This document shows positions 45,916 through 56,036 of a stretch of 64,000 nucleotides of DNA, piece after piece (within the stretch, counting starts at the first letter, position 1; the number at the start of each line of letters is the position of its first letter). The notes under the pieces were generated by a model, which ran no database searches, had not been told where the DNA came from, and worked only from the letters and a program-made list of their open reading frames with translations. Both the position numbers and the translations under genes were made by a program. Origin of the DNA: DAISKN01 sp963716925 (lineage in GTDB: Bacteria; Acidobacteriota; Vicinamibacteria; Marinacidobacterales; SMYC01). The DNA is taken from assembly GCA_963716925.1 (NCBI GenBank), contig CAVQUX010000033.1, positions 815,110 to 879,109 on the forward strand, in the 5' to 3' direction.

Positions 45916-46927
45916 GAATCGGGCGAGCTGCACGGGACCAAACCGCTCAGTCTGTTCGATCCCCTATGGGTTGGCCTCCCCGTCACCGTGGCGGGCGTTC
46001 TGTTCATGATCTTTGTTGGGACACGCCTGCTGCCAGGTGGCAGGCAACACACAGCCGCGGCCGGACCGCATCGGTTGTTCCGGGCCGAGTTTCGTGTCGA
46101 ACGGGGGTCGGATCTGGACGGCAAGACGCTGGAGGACGCGGGATTCGACAAGCCCAGTGGCTATCAACTGCTCGCCGTCACCCGCAAGGGACAGCCTATG
46201 ACCATCGCCGCCGCGCTGAAGCTGGAGGGTGACGATTTGCTGGCCATGGCAGGTCCGTCTGATGAGGTGGCCGCACTATGGGCTGTCATCGGTTTGATCC
46301 CGGCGTATGGAAATCTGACACAAAAAGGACGTTATCTCGACCAACTGGTGGAGGTCGTGGCGGCGCCGGAAGTGCCAGCCGTGGGCCACCTTGTGTCCGA
46401 GATTCCACTGCCGGACAGCCCTTATCAGCTCAGGGTGGTTGGCGTATCGCACGGTGGCCAAGCGCCCGATGCACCGCTTCGGGATTACCGCGTGCAGGCA
46501 AACGATGCTGCGGTGCTTGAGGTCCCCGACGCGTTTTTCTATGAGAACCGGCGCGAGGCCGATTTTGTCCTGGTAAAGTCCGTCGAGGGCTATGAGGTAA
46601 AGCGCGTGAGCCGCGCCGTCATCGCCCTGGTGATTACGGTCGCCATGATGGCGGTGACCGCCTTCAACCTGACCACCATGCTGAATGCCGCGCTACTGGC
46701 CACAGCCGCCATGCTGGCGACCGGCTGCCTCACCCCTCGGCGCATCTGGGACAGCCTGGACTGGTCAACCGTGGTGGTCCTTGGTGCTGCCGTGGGATTG
46801 GAGGGGGCGCTGACAGGAAGGTCGGCGACGTTATCGCCGATTGTTGGCCGCCATCGGCGGGAACAGCCCCACGGCGGCCCTGGCCGTCGTGTTCTTCGCG
46901 GCCGTTCATGGCGAGTCGGCAACCTAG
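45916..46927 (+). pseudogene. SLC13/DASS-type permease with TrkA_C domains, decayed internal fragment
   Basis: From about 45,930 the frame encodes a membrane helix (PLWVGLPVTVAGVLFMIFVG), two RCK_C/TrkA_C-like domains, and three further helices to LGAAVGLEGALTG. Near 46,825 the frame is lost, and the continuation LLAAIGGNSPTAALAVVFFA is found in another frame ending at a TAG at 46925-46927. The N-terminal helices and the last third of the permease are missing, so it is non-functional. The family normally has about 600 residues. Confidence 0.75.
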
Positions 46928-46938
46928 CCACAGCGCGG

Positions 46939-46960
46939 GGGCGCCCGGTCGCGGGCGCCC
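46939..46960 (+). terminator. Hairpin resembling the sulfatase terminator
   Basis: GGGCGCCCG-GTCG-CGGGCGCCC followed by TCCCCGGCGGC, close to the sequence after 44,826. Possibly a duplicated terminator. Confidence 0.5.
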
Positions 46961-47026
46961 TCCCCGGCGGCTTTGTGCCTGCCTGTGCGACCTGCACTCC
47001 CCGAACCTCTCAGGGAGGGAGCCAGC

Positions 47027-48356
47027 ATGCGAACGAAGACACCGATGTCGGTGTGCGGCGTGCTCGCCGCAGCCATGGCCGCACTTCTGGTGGCCGGCGG
47101 TGCGCACCACGTCGCGGCGGCCGACAAGGCCAAGGTCGCAACGAAGTCCGAGCCCGGCTTTTCCTTTGCAGCCTACGGCGACTCGCGCCCGATGATGTAC
47201 CTCCCCTTGACAGGAGGGCCAACCGGACGTCAGCAAGCCGTTCGTGGAGCTGTTCGGTCTGGTCATGCCGGAGAAAGTCGCCGAAGAGCTGGTGAAGAAG
47301 GATGTGAAGCTGATCTTCGATCCGGTCACCAAGGAGCTCATCCAGGTCATCATGCCGTTCATGACCAAGAGCGAGGTCATGACCTTGACGGTGGACAAGG
47401 GCTGGGTCACCGGGGCCTCCGTCGAAGATGTGAAACTGCTTCCCGGTGTGCAGCGGCCGATTTTCCGGCTCCAGGGCGGCGAATGGGTCGCGCGGGAGAT
47501 CGTCAGGGACGTCCAGTCCGGGCGCGCCCGATTCGTCGTCAGCAGCGGTGACGTCGTCTGGTGGGGAAATCAAGGCCGCACGGTGGCCGACAGCCCTTAC
47601 TGGAAGCGCGTGAACGACACCATGCTGAAGTTACTGCCGCCGCCGGATGGTGAGATGCGAGCGGCCGGGCTGGGCGGTCGGTGGTTCACGAGCGTCGGCA
47701 ATCATGAGGTGTGGGGCGATCCCAAGATCGACGGCCTGCTGAACGCGGTGCCGTATCTGAAGAAGTTCGGTGTCACGCCGGACCATCCGATCTACACCTT
47801 CGACTTCAAAGGCGTGCGCTTCATCTATCTGTGGAGCGGCAAGTACGACTACCGGTCGCCGTCGCAGTGGGATGCCGATCGGCCGAACTACGCGCAGCAG
47901 ATGAAGCAACTGCAGCAGTGGATGGACGAGGCCAAGGCCAAAGGGATCAAGAAGGCCTTCATCACCTTCCACTACCCGGTGTTCGCCCGCTCGGGCCTGG
48001 GCGCCATCCCCGGCCCCGACAATCCGCACAAGGTGATCGCGGCCTACGCCAAGGACATGGAGGTGGTGGTGCTCAACGGACACGTCCACACCACCGAGTT
48101 GTTCGACGTCGACGGCGTGAAGTACCTGATGCTGGGCGGCGGCGGCGCGGAGCAGGATCCCATTCTCCCCGGCCGCACGAGCATCAAGCTGCCCGCGGAC
48201 TATCCGTCGGATCTCTATTGGAAGGGTGAGCCGCCCAAGGAGGAGTACAACTACATCCTGGTGGACGTCAAACCCGGGCAGAGGACGAAGTTCACCCTCC
48301 ATCGCTTCCGGCCGTGGTCGGCCGAGCCGTTCGCGACCGTGGAGTTGTTCAAGTAA
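47027..48356 (+). CDS. Secreted metallophosphoesterase (frameshifted near N-terminus)
   Basis: A calcineurin-like phosphoesterase of about 442 residues after correction. Signal peptide (1-32), then the metal motifs YGDSR, SSGDVVWWG, VGNHE, FHYPVF and NGHVH in the expected order. Around 47,219-47,223 the frame changes: the N-terminal frame ends in YLPLTGG and PDVSKPFVELFGLVMP continues in the next. Removing one C from GGGCCAACC joins them. It is predicted to hydrolyse a phosphomono- or diester in the periplasm; substrate unknown. AGGGAGGGAG precedes ATG 47027. Confidence 0.82.
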
Positions 48357-48387
48357 AGCCCGCATACGGTACTGCAGGAGGGCGCTC

Positions 48388-48852
48388 ATGGCGACCGCCC
48401 TCCTGATCATGCACGGCCTGGTCGCGGTCGCGCTGCTCGGCGCGATCACCCACCAGACCGTCGCGACGTGGGCGGCGGCGCGCGCGCGGCCCGGTTCGTT
48501 CTTCGGCCGCTTTCGCGCCGTGCCGTCCGCCCCATTCGCCAACGCCATCGTCGTGCTGTATGTGCTCTCCGCGACGCTGGGCGGGATCGTGTACTTGTAC
48601 TTCCGTGTCGACGTCAGGCCCGACTTGGAGCGCGCCGGTCAGTGGCAGGCCCTCGGCCTCTTCGACCTCAAAGAGCATTTTGTCGCCATCGGGCTGGCGC
48701 TGCTGCCGGCGTACTGGGTGTGCTGGCGGCGGCCGCGTGCCGACGAACCGGCGCGAACGCGCGCCGCCCTGACCGCGATCCTGGCCTTCATCGTCTGGTG
48801 GAGCTTTCTGATCGGTCATATCCTGAACAACATGAGAGGCTTCGGGTCATGA
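48388..48852 (+). CDS. Four-helix membrane protein
   Basis: A 154-residue protein with four hydrophobic helices (about 5-26, 50-73, 92-111, 126-148) and basic cytosolic loops. No family recognised. GGAGGG lies ahead of ATG 48388. It follows the phosphoesterase by 31 bases and overlaps the next membrane-protein gene as ATGA, suggesting a three-gene operon. Confidence 0.75.
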   Translation: MATALLIMHGLVAVALLGAITHQTVATWAAARARPGSFFGRFRAVPSAPFANAIVVLYVLSATLGGIVYLYFRVDVRPDLERAGQWQALGLFDLKEHFVAIGLALLPAYWVCWRRPRADEPARTRAALTAILAFIVWWSFLIGHILNNMRGFGS

Positions 48853-49214
48853 CGGCCTCGCACTCGTTCCGCAGATGTGCCTTCGCATACGGGGCCGCGT
48901 TCGCCGTTCTCTATGTGGCCGCGCTCAAGCTGGATGTCGCACTGTTCACCGTCTATCCCTCGCTCGGCGTCGTGCTTCCGGGCACGCATCATTCGCGAGA
49001 TGTCGTCGGGCCGTCGATGGCGTTCCTTGCTCCCCCGATGTACTGGTACGGCTGGACGGCCACGGCCGCACTCGGAGCGCTCATCGTCGGCCTTGTTGCC
49101 GCATGGGTGCCCGAGCGATGGACGCGACGGTTCTGGCCAGGGTGGGTGTGGGTGGTTCCCGCGGCTGCGATGATCGCGTGCGTGTATCTCACAATCCCGT
49201 GGTTCCGACTCTAG
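48849..49214 (+). CDS. Three-helix membrane protein
   Basis: A 121-residue protein with three hydrophobic helices (about 9-42, 64-86, 97-117) and a conserved-looking loop LPGTHHSRDVVGPSMAFLAP. No family recognised. Translationally coupled to the four-helix protein upstream. Confidence 0.7.
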   Translation: MTASHSFRRCAFAYGAAFAVLYVAALKLDVALFTVYPSLGVVLPGTHHSRDVVGPSMAFLAPPMYWYGWTATAALGALIVGLVAAWVPERWTRRFWPGWVWVVPAAAMIACVYLTIPWFRL

Positions 49215-49400
49215 TTGAAGGTATCAGGAGTTCCAGTCAGAAGCAGCAGCTCCGTCGACACCGTGGCAACGGAGACGCTGGAGCGGAGACGAGGCCCCAC
49301 GAGCACCCTCCGGCGGCGGTCGCCGTCGGCGGCCCCAGCCCCGTGACGTAAGGTGCGCAACCAGACACCGGCCGCCCCTGGAGCCGACGGCAGAGACGAC

Positions 49401-50834
49401 ATGTCCAGGTTTGCGAGATCATCTAGGAAGCACCCTCGGTCGCTCCAGCCCAGGACGAAGCCTGCCTTCGTGTCCGGTTCGTCACGTGACGAGCAGTACG
49501 CGCAAGGCAAGAGTCTACGGGACAAGTGCCCTCGGAAGACGCACGGGGAGTGGAAGGCGCCGGACGGGCGGCCTGATCCCGTCTCGCTCGTGGAGCAGTC
49601 GAACAAGGGGCGCCTGCCGGCGCTGATCCCCATTCGCCACGGGCGCATGCTGAAGACGCCGTTCACCTTCTACCGGGGCGCGGCGCTGAACATGGCGGCG
49701 GACCTCGGCGGCACGCCGGCCAGTGGGCTTCGCGTGCAGGCCTGCGGCGACTGTCACTTGCTCAACTTCGGCGCCTTCGCCACGCCGGAGCGGCGGGTGA
49801 TCTTCGACATCAATGACCTCGACGAGACCCTGCCGGCTCCCTGGGAGTGGGACGTCAAGCGGCTGGCCGCCAGCTTCATGCTGGCTGGTCGCAACAATGG
49901 CTTCAGCGAGGATAACGCGCGGGATGTGGTGCTCGCCTGCGTGCGCTCCTACCGGGAGCGCCTTCGAGAGTACAGCCAGATGCGGGTGCTGGACGTGTGG
50001 TATGCGCGCATCGACGTCGAGGAGTTGATGGCGTATTTCGACGACAAGCAGGGTCGCAAGCGTCTGCAGAAGCGCCTGGCCAAGGCGCGCGCTCGCTCCG
50101 TCGTCGAGCACGACTTCCCGAAGCTCGCGGACGTGGTGGGCCAGCGGCCTGTCATCAAGGACAACCCTCCGCTGATCTTTCACTGGCGCACGCGGGAGCA
50201 CCGGCAGTTCTTCGCGGAGGCCCAGGCGGCGTTCGCCGCATACCGGGCCACGCTGGAGGACGACCGGCAGCACCTCCTCGACCACTACGAGCTCAGGGAC
50301 CTTGCGGTGAAGGTGGTCGGGGTCGGGAGCGTAGGAACGTGGTGCGGGATCCTGCTTCTCCTCGCCAGCGAGCAGGACCCCCTGTTCCTCCAGGTCAAGG
50401 AGGCGCGCGCCTCGGTGCTGGAGGCGTATGCCGGCCAGAGCATCTACCCCAACCACGGCCAGCGGGTCGTCAACGGCTGCCGGCTCATGCAATCGGCCAG
50501 CGATCTCTTCCTGGGCTGGATGATCGGGCCGGAGGGCCGCCATTTCTATGTTCGCCAGCTCAAGGACATGAAGATCAGTGCCCTCGTCGAGCTGTTCAAC
50601 CGCAGCCTCATGACCCAGTACGCCGAACTATGCGGTTGGACGCTGGCGCGCGCCCACGCCCGCAGCGGCGAGTCCGCGAGGATCAGCGGGTACCTCGGCA
50701 AGAGCGACCGGTTCGACGAGGCGATCGCCGACTTCTCCGCCGCCTATGCGGACCAGACGGAGCGCGACCACAAGCGGCTCAAGAAGGCCGTGCGAGATGG
50801 GCGGCTGGAAGTGGAGACCCTCGAGGAAGGCTAG
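49401..50834 (+). CDS. DUF2252-family protein
   Basis: A 477-residue protein of the DUF2252 family, distantly kinase-like. Recognisable segments are RMLKTPFTFYRGAALNMAADL, CGDCHLLNFGAFATPERRVIFDINDLDET, WEWDVKRLAASF and GVGSVGTWCGILLL. Function is uncharacterised. The frame opens earlier, but ATG 49401 gives the usual start. A truncated second copy of its 5' end lies at 54415. Confidence 0.88.
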   Translation: MSRFARSSRKHPRSLQPRTKPAFVSGSSRDEQYAQGKSLRDKCPRKTHGEWKAPDGRPDPVSLVEQSNKGRLPALIPIRHGRMLKTPFTFYRGAALNMAADLGGTPASGLRVQACGDCHLLNFGAFATPERRVIFDINDLDETLPAPWEWDVKRLAASFMLAGRNNGFSEDNARDVVLACVRSYRERLREYSQMRVLDVWYARIDVEELMAYFDDKQGRKRLQKRLAKARARSVVEHDFPKLADVVGQRPVIKDNPPLIFHWRTREHRQFFAEAQAAFAAYRATLEDDRQHLLDHYELRDLAVKVVGVGSVGTWCGILLLLASEQDPLFLQVKEARASVLEAYAGQSIYPNHGQRVVNGCRLMQSASDLFLGWMIGPEGRHFYVRQLKDMKISALVELFNRSLMTQYAELCGWTLARAHARSGESARISGYLGKSDRFDEAIADFSAAYADQTERDHKRLKKAVRDGRLEVETLEEG

Positions 50835-51069
50835 TTATTGCGAGCGCGGCGATGCCTGGAGCGACTTTATCCATGTGTTCGGCCGGCTCCCTGGGAGAGC
50901 CCCTGAAGCTTCCGGGAGGACTCACGGGTGTAGAACAGACCGGATGGACGAAGCGGTCAGGCGCGAAGATCGGTGCGGAGGTGCTCAAGGAGATCGGCGA
51001 CCGCATCGCCGATGTGGGCCGCCATCTCATGGCGAGTCGGGAATCTCAACACGGAGGAGGAGAAGGAAG

Positions 51070-51327
51070 ATGACTCATGGCACGACGGAAGCGGCGATCG
51101 GACTCATGGTCGCCTTGGTGGTGTCGTTGTCGGGATGTGCTGGACGTGTGCACCTCAGCAGCCGCACGATGTGTGAGGCGCACGGTGGCACTTACTCCTC
51201 GGACGCGAAGCAGTGCAGCTACCCGGCGCAGCCGCCGCCGCAGAGCGCGGCGCACATCTGCGAGATGCACGGCGGCGAGCTCGACCCCGTTTCGGACACG
51301 TGCGCCATCAACGATCGGACCAAGTAG
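51070..51327 (+). CDS. Small lipoprotein with twin C-HGG-C repeats
   Basis: An 85-residue lipoprotein: signal with lipobox LSGC (Cys23), then two repeats of the pattern C-E-x-H-G-G ... C (MCEAHGGTYSSDAKQC and ICEMHGGELDPVSDTC), each probably closed by a disulfide. GAAGGAAG precedes ATG 51070. The family is not named with certainty; the repeat resembles DUF333-like small Cys-pair domains. Confidence 0.75.
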   Translation: MTHGTTEAAIGLMVALVVSLSGCAGRVHLSSRTMCEAHGGTYSSDAKQCSYPAQPPPQSAAHICEMHGGELDPVSDTCAINDRTK

Positions 51328-51410
51328 CGCCGCAATGCCGCCGCAGTGGCGGCCAAGAACTCCTGGGTGCTGGACCCGGTGATGACGCGGCGGAGGAGCC
51401 CGTAGACGCC

Positions 51411-52741
51411 CTGAAGGACCGGCATCGCAGCCGACACCGCCCCGGGTGGCGCGCCGCTCGGGTGCTCGGGCTGATCGTGCTCGGGGCGGCGGGGTGGCCG
51501 ACGGCGGGGTTCACCGAGGATTCCCCACCCCCGGAAGAGCCCGTGCTGGAGCGGGTCATCCCGTCGCTCAGCGAGACGGTGCCCACCCTGTCGCCGTTTC
51601 TCCGGGACACGGGCCTGAGCCTGCACCTGCGCACGTACTACCTGGACGAGCAAAAGCCGAGCGGCACGCTGAGCGAGGCCTGGGCCGGCGGCGGCTGGCT
51701 CCGCTATCGGTCCGGGTGGCTCCTGGACACCCTGGGGATCGGCGCGACCTTCTACGGCTCGGCGCCGCTCTACGCCCCGGCCGACACGGACGGCACGCTC
51801 CTCCTCAAGCCAGGGCAGGAGGGCTACGCCGTCCTGGGGGAGGCGTACGCCGTGCTCCGGTACACGGACTACGCCCGCCTTACCGGCTATCGGCAGCTGG
51901 TGGAGCAGACGTACATCAACCCGCAGGACAACCGGATGACGCCGAACACCTTCGAAGCCGTGACGCTCGGGGCACAGTCGGCCCCGTCGACTACCTCGCG
52001 GGCTACCTCTGGAAGATCAAGCCGCGGAACGCGGACACGTTCATCAGCATGGCCCAGCAGGCGGGGGCGACCGGGAGCGACGACGGCGTGGCCGTGGCCG
52101 GGGTCCGGCTGACGCCGGTGCCCGGAATGCGGATCGACGTCAGCGAGCAATACGGCGTCAACACCTTCAACACGGCCTATGCCGAGGTCGAGTACCGGCA
52201 GCCGCTCGGCGAGGACTGGACGCTGGGCCTGGGCGCCCAGGTGACGGATCAGCGCGCCGTCGGTCAGGCCCTCGTCGCCAACGCGGCGACCAAGCAGTGG
52301 TCCACGCAGGTCGGCGGGGCTCGGGTCCAGCTGATCTACCGGGAGCTCACGCTGTCGGGGGCCTTCTCGATCACCGGCTCGGGCAACACCATCCAGACGC
52401 CGTGGGGCACCTACCCCGGGTACCTGGCGCTGATCGACCAGGACTTCGACCAAGCCCGGGAGAAGGCCGTCGGGGTCACGGTGGCCTACGACTTCTCCAA
52501 GCGGGTCATCCCAGGCCTTAGCGCTTACATCACCATCGCCTCGGGCTGGGACGCCATCAACCCGGCCACTAAGGCGACGGCGCCCAACCAGACGGAGTAT
52601 GACGTCACTGTCGACTACCGCCCACGCTGGCGCAAGGGGCTGTGGCTCCGGGTGCGCGCGGACGTCCTCGACCAGGCCGGGGCAGCCCAGCCCGGCTACC
52701 AGGTGCGCGTGATCCTCAACTGGGAGATCCCGCTGCTATGA
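51411..52741 (+). CDS. OprD-like outer-membrane porin (frameshifted; start uncertain)
   Basis: A porin of about 440 residues after correction. A hydrophobic signal (RVLGLIVLGAAGWPTAGF) is followed by FLRDTGLSLHLRTYYLD, a typical OprD N-terminal strand, and barrel strands to a terminal VRVILNWEIPLL. At GGGG 51969-51972 the frame shifts: VTLG ends one frame and GTVGPVDYLAGYLWKIKPRN continues in another. Adding one G restores it. No ATG or clear ribosome site is visible at the 5' end; a CTG at 51411 or GTG 51462 are the nearest in-frame options. Substrate unknown. Confidence 0.75.
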
Positions 52742-53019
52742 ACCGGTCACACGGGGAAGAAGCGGATGTCGTCCCCGGCGCCGCGGGGGGTTCCCGGGTT
52801 GGGGCTGGACGTTTCACAAAGTCGCCGTTCCCTCGGGGGCGCGGTCGACGGGGAGGCCGAGAATGAGGAGGAGCGTCGTCAGATAGGTCCGGGTCCGAGC
52901 GGACGCGAGGATGGACCTGCGGTTCCATCAGCGCCGCACCCGGGTCTGGGTGGGGGACGGTCGGGACGTCCCGAGGCGACTCGAATAGCGAGGGGCACGG
53001 TCTGAGCCAGGAGACTCGC

Positions 53020-53439
53020 ATGAACAAGGTAACACCGACGCCCAGCGACCCACGCGTGAACATGGCTCGCGAGCGGACGGGCATGGCCATATTCCGCACG
53101 CAGCTCGCCTTGGATCGGACGACCCTCGCCTGGGTGCGGACGACGTTGACCATGGCGAGCTTTGGCTTTGGTCTGGTGGGCTTCTTCCGTTCCCTGCGCG
53201 GCCAGGCGCCGACGCCGGAGAACATCCGGTTGCACCAGGGCGCCATTCGGTTCGGCGTTGCGCTGATCGTGCTTGGGACCGGCGGCATGGCGCTGGCCGC
53301 GCTGTCGCACTGGTTCACGCTGCGAAGGCTCCGACGGGGAGAACCCCTGGCGCTGACCAAATGGCCGTTGACGATTGTGCTGGGGCTTCTGCTGACCATC
53401 ATCTGCATCGCGGGTCTGTGGTCGCTGTTTGACCGGTGA
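53020..53439 (+). CDS. DUF202 (YidH-like) membrane protein
   Basis: A 139-residue protein with the DUF202 signature RTQLALDRTTLAWVRTTLTM followed by three membrane helices (about 43-62, 76-97, 117-135). Function unknown. AGGAG lies ahead of ATG 53020. The 278 bases upstream hold no supported gene. Confidence 0.9.
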   Translation: MNKVTPTPSDPRVNMARERTGMAIFRTQLALDRTTLAWVRTTLTMASFGFGLVGFFRSLRGQAPTPENIRLHQGAIRFGVALIVLGTGGMALAALSHWFTLRRLRRGEPLALTKWPLTIVLGLLLTIICIAGLWSLFDR

Positions 53440-53675
53440 GAAGCGATGATGCCACAAACGGCATGGCCGCTCTTCCGGCCTCCGCGGGAGTCGGAGCACC
53501 CAGACCCTGGCGGCCCGAGGCAGGGGATCGCTGCTCGGCCTGGCACGGAGCCGGGGCGGTTTGCGGTGGATCGCGGCAACCTCACTGACCACGTGCGTGT
53601 CCGCCCGGCCGGGCGTCAGGACGAATGTGTCGATACGGACCTGGGCCATCGGGGCGTTCGCGGCGCACGGCGTCC

Positions 53676-54335
53676 ATGAACGAGCTGACCCAGACCATCC
53701 GCGACGAGCCGCGCTGGCCTCCGGCGCTCGCGATCCTTGCCGTGCTTGGCCTGCTGGCCGTGTTACCCCACCACGTTCAAGTGATGCCGGTATGGGTATC
53801 TCGCGTGGCGGCGCTCGCGATTCTGGTACCGATGGCTGCCGTCGCGCTCACGACGGCGAACGCGCTGTGGCTGCGCATCGAGCGGACGATGATCATGCTG
53901 CTTGCTGTGGCGTATGTCGGCAACACGATCGCGGAGCTGGCGGATATGATCGGCATTATCATGATTCACCCGCCGGAAACCCGTTCAGTTTCGCTGCTCT
54001 CTTCATCACTTGCGATCTGGGTGACCAACATCCTGACCTTCTCCTTGCTCTACTGGCAGATCGATCGGGGTGGCCCGTACGCTCGGGCGAGGCAGTCGAG
54101 CGTAAAGCCCGATTGGCTCTTTCCGCAGATGGCCGCTCCCGAAGACACGCCACCCGGCTGGCGGCCCATGTTTCTCGACTACCTGTCTCTTGGATACAAC
54201 ACGGCGACGGCGTTCAGCCCTACCGATGTCTTGCCGCTGACGCGGCGGGCCAAGATGCTGATGATGCTTGAGAGCACGATCTCGCTCTTGACGCTCGTCA
54301 TTGTTGCGGCCCGCGCGGTCAACGTCCTCCCGTAG
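53676..54335 (+). CDS. Polytopic membrane protein, distantly ion-channel-like
   Basis: A 219-residue protein with about six hydrophobic segments. The last pair (FLDYLSLGYNTATAFSPTDVLPLTRRAKMLMMLES) has the layout of a two-helix potassium-channel pore, with SPTD where a selectivity filter would be; it lacks the canonical TVGYG. This resembles uncharacterised membrane proteins more than true channels. ATG 53676 is chosen over a weaker upstream start. Confidence 0.65.
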   Translation: MNELTQTIRDEPRWPPALAILAVLGLLAVLPHHVQVMPVWVSRVAALAILVPMAAVALTTANALWLRIERTMIMLLAVAYVGNTIAELADMIGIIMIHPPETRSVSLLSSSLAIWVTNILTFSLLYWQIDRGGPYARARQSSVKPDWLFPQMAAPEDTPPGWRPMFLDYLSLGYNTATAFSPTDVLPLTRRAKMLMMLESTISLLTLVIVAARAVNVLP

Positions 54336-54414
54336 CAACGCGCGCGGCGTCGAAGGAAGGACTGGACCGGGAGTCTTGGGTGCAGACGCCGACACACCGG
54401 GAGGGACAGACGAG

Positions 54415-54636
54415 ATGGTCAGGCTCGCGAACTGTTCGAAGAACGGACCTCGACCGCTCCAGGCCAAGGGGGCAACCACCTGGGTGGGCCGTTCGTCGTG
54501 CACAGAGCAGTACGCGAAGGGCAAGAGCCTGCGGGAGACGTGCCCGCGTAAGACTGCCAACCGCCGTGGTGGATCGAGAGGCCACGGGGCACCCGGAGAT
54601 CGTCTCGCTGTCAGGCGCGCGTGCCTTGGACGGTAA
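54415..54636 (+). pseudogene. DUF2252 gene, 5' fragment (second copy)
   Basis: From ATG 54415 the product follows the start of the intact DUF2252 protein at 49401, including EQYAKGKSLRETCPRKT against EQYAQGKSLRDKCPRKT. Similarity in this frame ends near 54,555; a faint continuation (HPEIVSL) is found in another frame. The rest is missing. Further on, a frame ends at 54871 just before a strong hairpin. Confidence 0.7.
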
Positions 54637-54880
54637 GCGGAATCTCGGAAGAGCCGGCGTTACGTCAGAGAGGGCCTCTGTCTCGTCGACGCTCGCCGGC
54701 AGCGGTGCGCGACATGATCGCTTGCTAACGGCCGGGCCAGAGCTTGGCCGTCAGGATGCTGTTGTCGGACAATGTCCCCTCGACGTTCATGACGCGGTCG
54801 CCGCCAGAGTTGCGGGCTTCAACATGGAGGACGTGCTTCAGAAGCTGCAGGAGGGTTCCGGATCGAAGTAGAACGGACGC

Positions 54881-54909
54881 GGCGGGGCACTTCGTGGAAG
54901 TGCCCCGCC
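54881..54909 (+). terminator. Perfect 13-bp hairpin
   Basis: GGCGGGGCACTTC-GTG-GAAGTGCCCCGCC, ten bases after a stop at 54871. It looks like the terminator of the lost gene whose 5' end is at 54415. Confidence 0.7.
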
Positions 54910-55067
54910 ATTCCGCGCGCCACGGTCATGACAGATGCGGACACTGCTCCAACGACTAGGCTCCGAGGACTAGGCGATTCGGATAAGTCTTCGAAATTCT
55001 TGCTTCCAAAAGGTATCGTGGCACGTTGGAGCCACCACCGCGATTTATGATAGTTGAGATGTCCTCC

Positions 55068-55107
55068 TCCAGGTTTGAGGACAATGGGGAAGGTCCTCAA
55101 ACCTGGA
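55068..55107. promoter_or_regulatory. Perfect 15-bp inverted repeat upstream of nitroreductase gene
   Basis: TCCAGGTTTGAGGAC and its exact complement are separated by ten bases, 123 bases before the nitroreductase start in a locally AT-richer stretch. No T-run follows, so an operator is as likely as a terminator. A direct repeat of TTCGTTCGGCTT follows near 55,136. Confidence 0.45.
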
Positions 55108-55230
55108 TCAAACCCTCGCGTCAGCCGGCGATCCTTCGTTCGGCTTCCTTCGTTCGGCTTAGGCCTCTACGCTGCGCCTCTTCGCCGAAACCTCGCTCTC
55201 GGCCTTTCGCACCTGAGGGAGGATGTCTCG

Positions 55231-55893
55231 ATGAGAGAGACCTGGGACTTCTCCATGCCGCTCGCGGAGGCCATGACGACGCAGCGCGCGGTGAGGCGCC
55301 TCAAGCCTGATCCGGTGGACGACGCGCTCGTGCTGCGGCTCATCGAGTTCGCGCTGAAGGCACCGAGCGGGTCGAACGCCCAGAACTGGGAGTTCATCGT
55401 CGTGCGCGATCCCGACGTGAAGGCCAAGCTCGCGCGCCGCAACCGCCAGGCCTGGCATCTGTACGGCGGGCTCGGGCGCTGGCTCACGCGCCATGACCCG
55501 ACGATGCCGCGGGTGCTCGACGCGGTGCAGTGGCAGGCCGACCACTTCGAGGAGATCCCTGTGATCGTCGTGGCCTGCCTGCGCGGGCTCCGACTCTGGT
55601 TCCCGCCGATGGCGACCGCCTCGTACTACGGGTCGGTTTTCCCCGCGGTGCAGAACCTGCTGCTCGCCGCGCGCGCCGCGAACCTCGGCGCGGCGCTGAT
55701 CACGCTCCCGCTGTGGAGCACCTGGTCGGCGCGGCGCATCCTCGGCTGCCCCTGGAGCGTGCAGCCCTGTGCGGTGATCCCGCTCGGCTGGCCGCGCGGC
55801 CGCTACGGACCGACGACGCGCCGGCCGGTGGGCGAGGTGGTCTCGCTCGACCGATACGGGCAACGGCCTTGGAAGGGCTCGTCCGGCTCGTGA
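55231..55893 (+). CDS. Nitroreductase-family protein
   Basis: A 220-residue FMN-dependent nitroreductase-like protein. The N-terminal RAVRRLKPDPVDDALVLRLI, APSGSNAQNWEFIVVRD and the PAVQNLLLAARAANLGAALI segment are typical FMN-site parts. Substrate unknown. GGAGG lies eight bases before ATG 55231. It appears monocistronic. Confidence 0.88.
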   Translation: MRETWDFSMPLAEAMTTQRAVRRLKPDPVDDALVLRLIEFALKAPSGSNAQNWEFIVVRDPDVKAKLARRNRQAWHLYGGLGRWLTRHDPTMPRVLDAVQWQADHFEEIPVIVVACLRGLRLWFPPMATASYYGSVFPAVQNLLLAARAANLGAALITLPLWSTWSARRILGCPWSVQPCAVIPLGWPRGRYGPTTRRPVGEVVSLDRYGQRPWKGSSGS

Positions 55894-56036
55894 TCCGAGA
55901 GGCGCGACGGCGAGGGGGGGGATTCCTGAGTGCGATCCCGCGACGTGGTGGAGGCATCGGCGGTTGATCGGGCGAGCATGACCGTCAGGTCGGAGGATGA
56001 CGTCTGGGTGTGTGGGTACCTTGCCGATCCCGTTGA

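Noticed and set aside
50852..51073. Possible small gene between DUF2252 and the lipoprotein
   Set aside because: Frame is open but has no ribosome site or family resemblance and overlaps the lipoprotein start.
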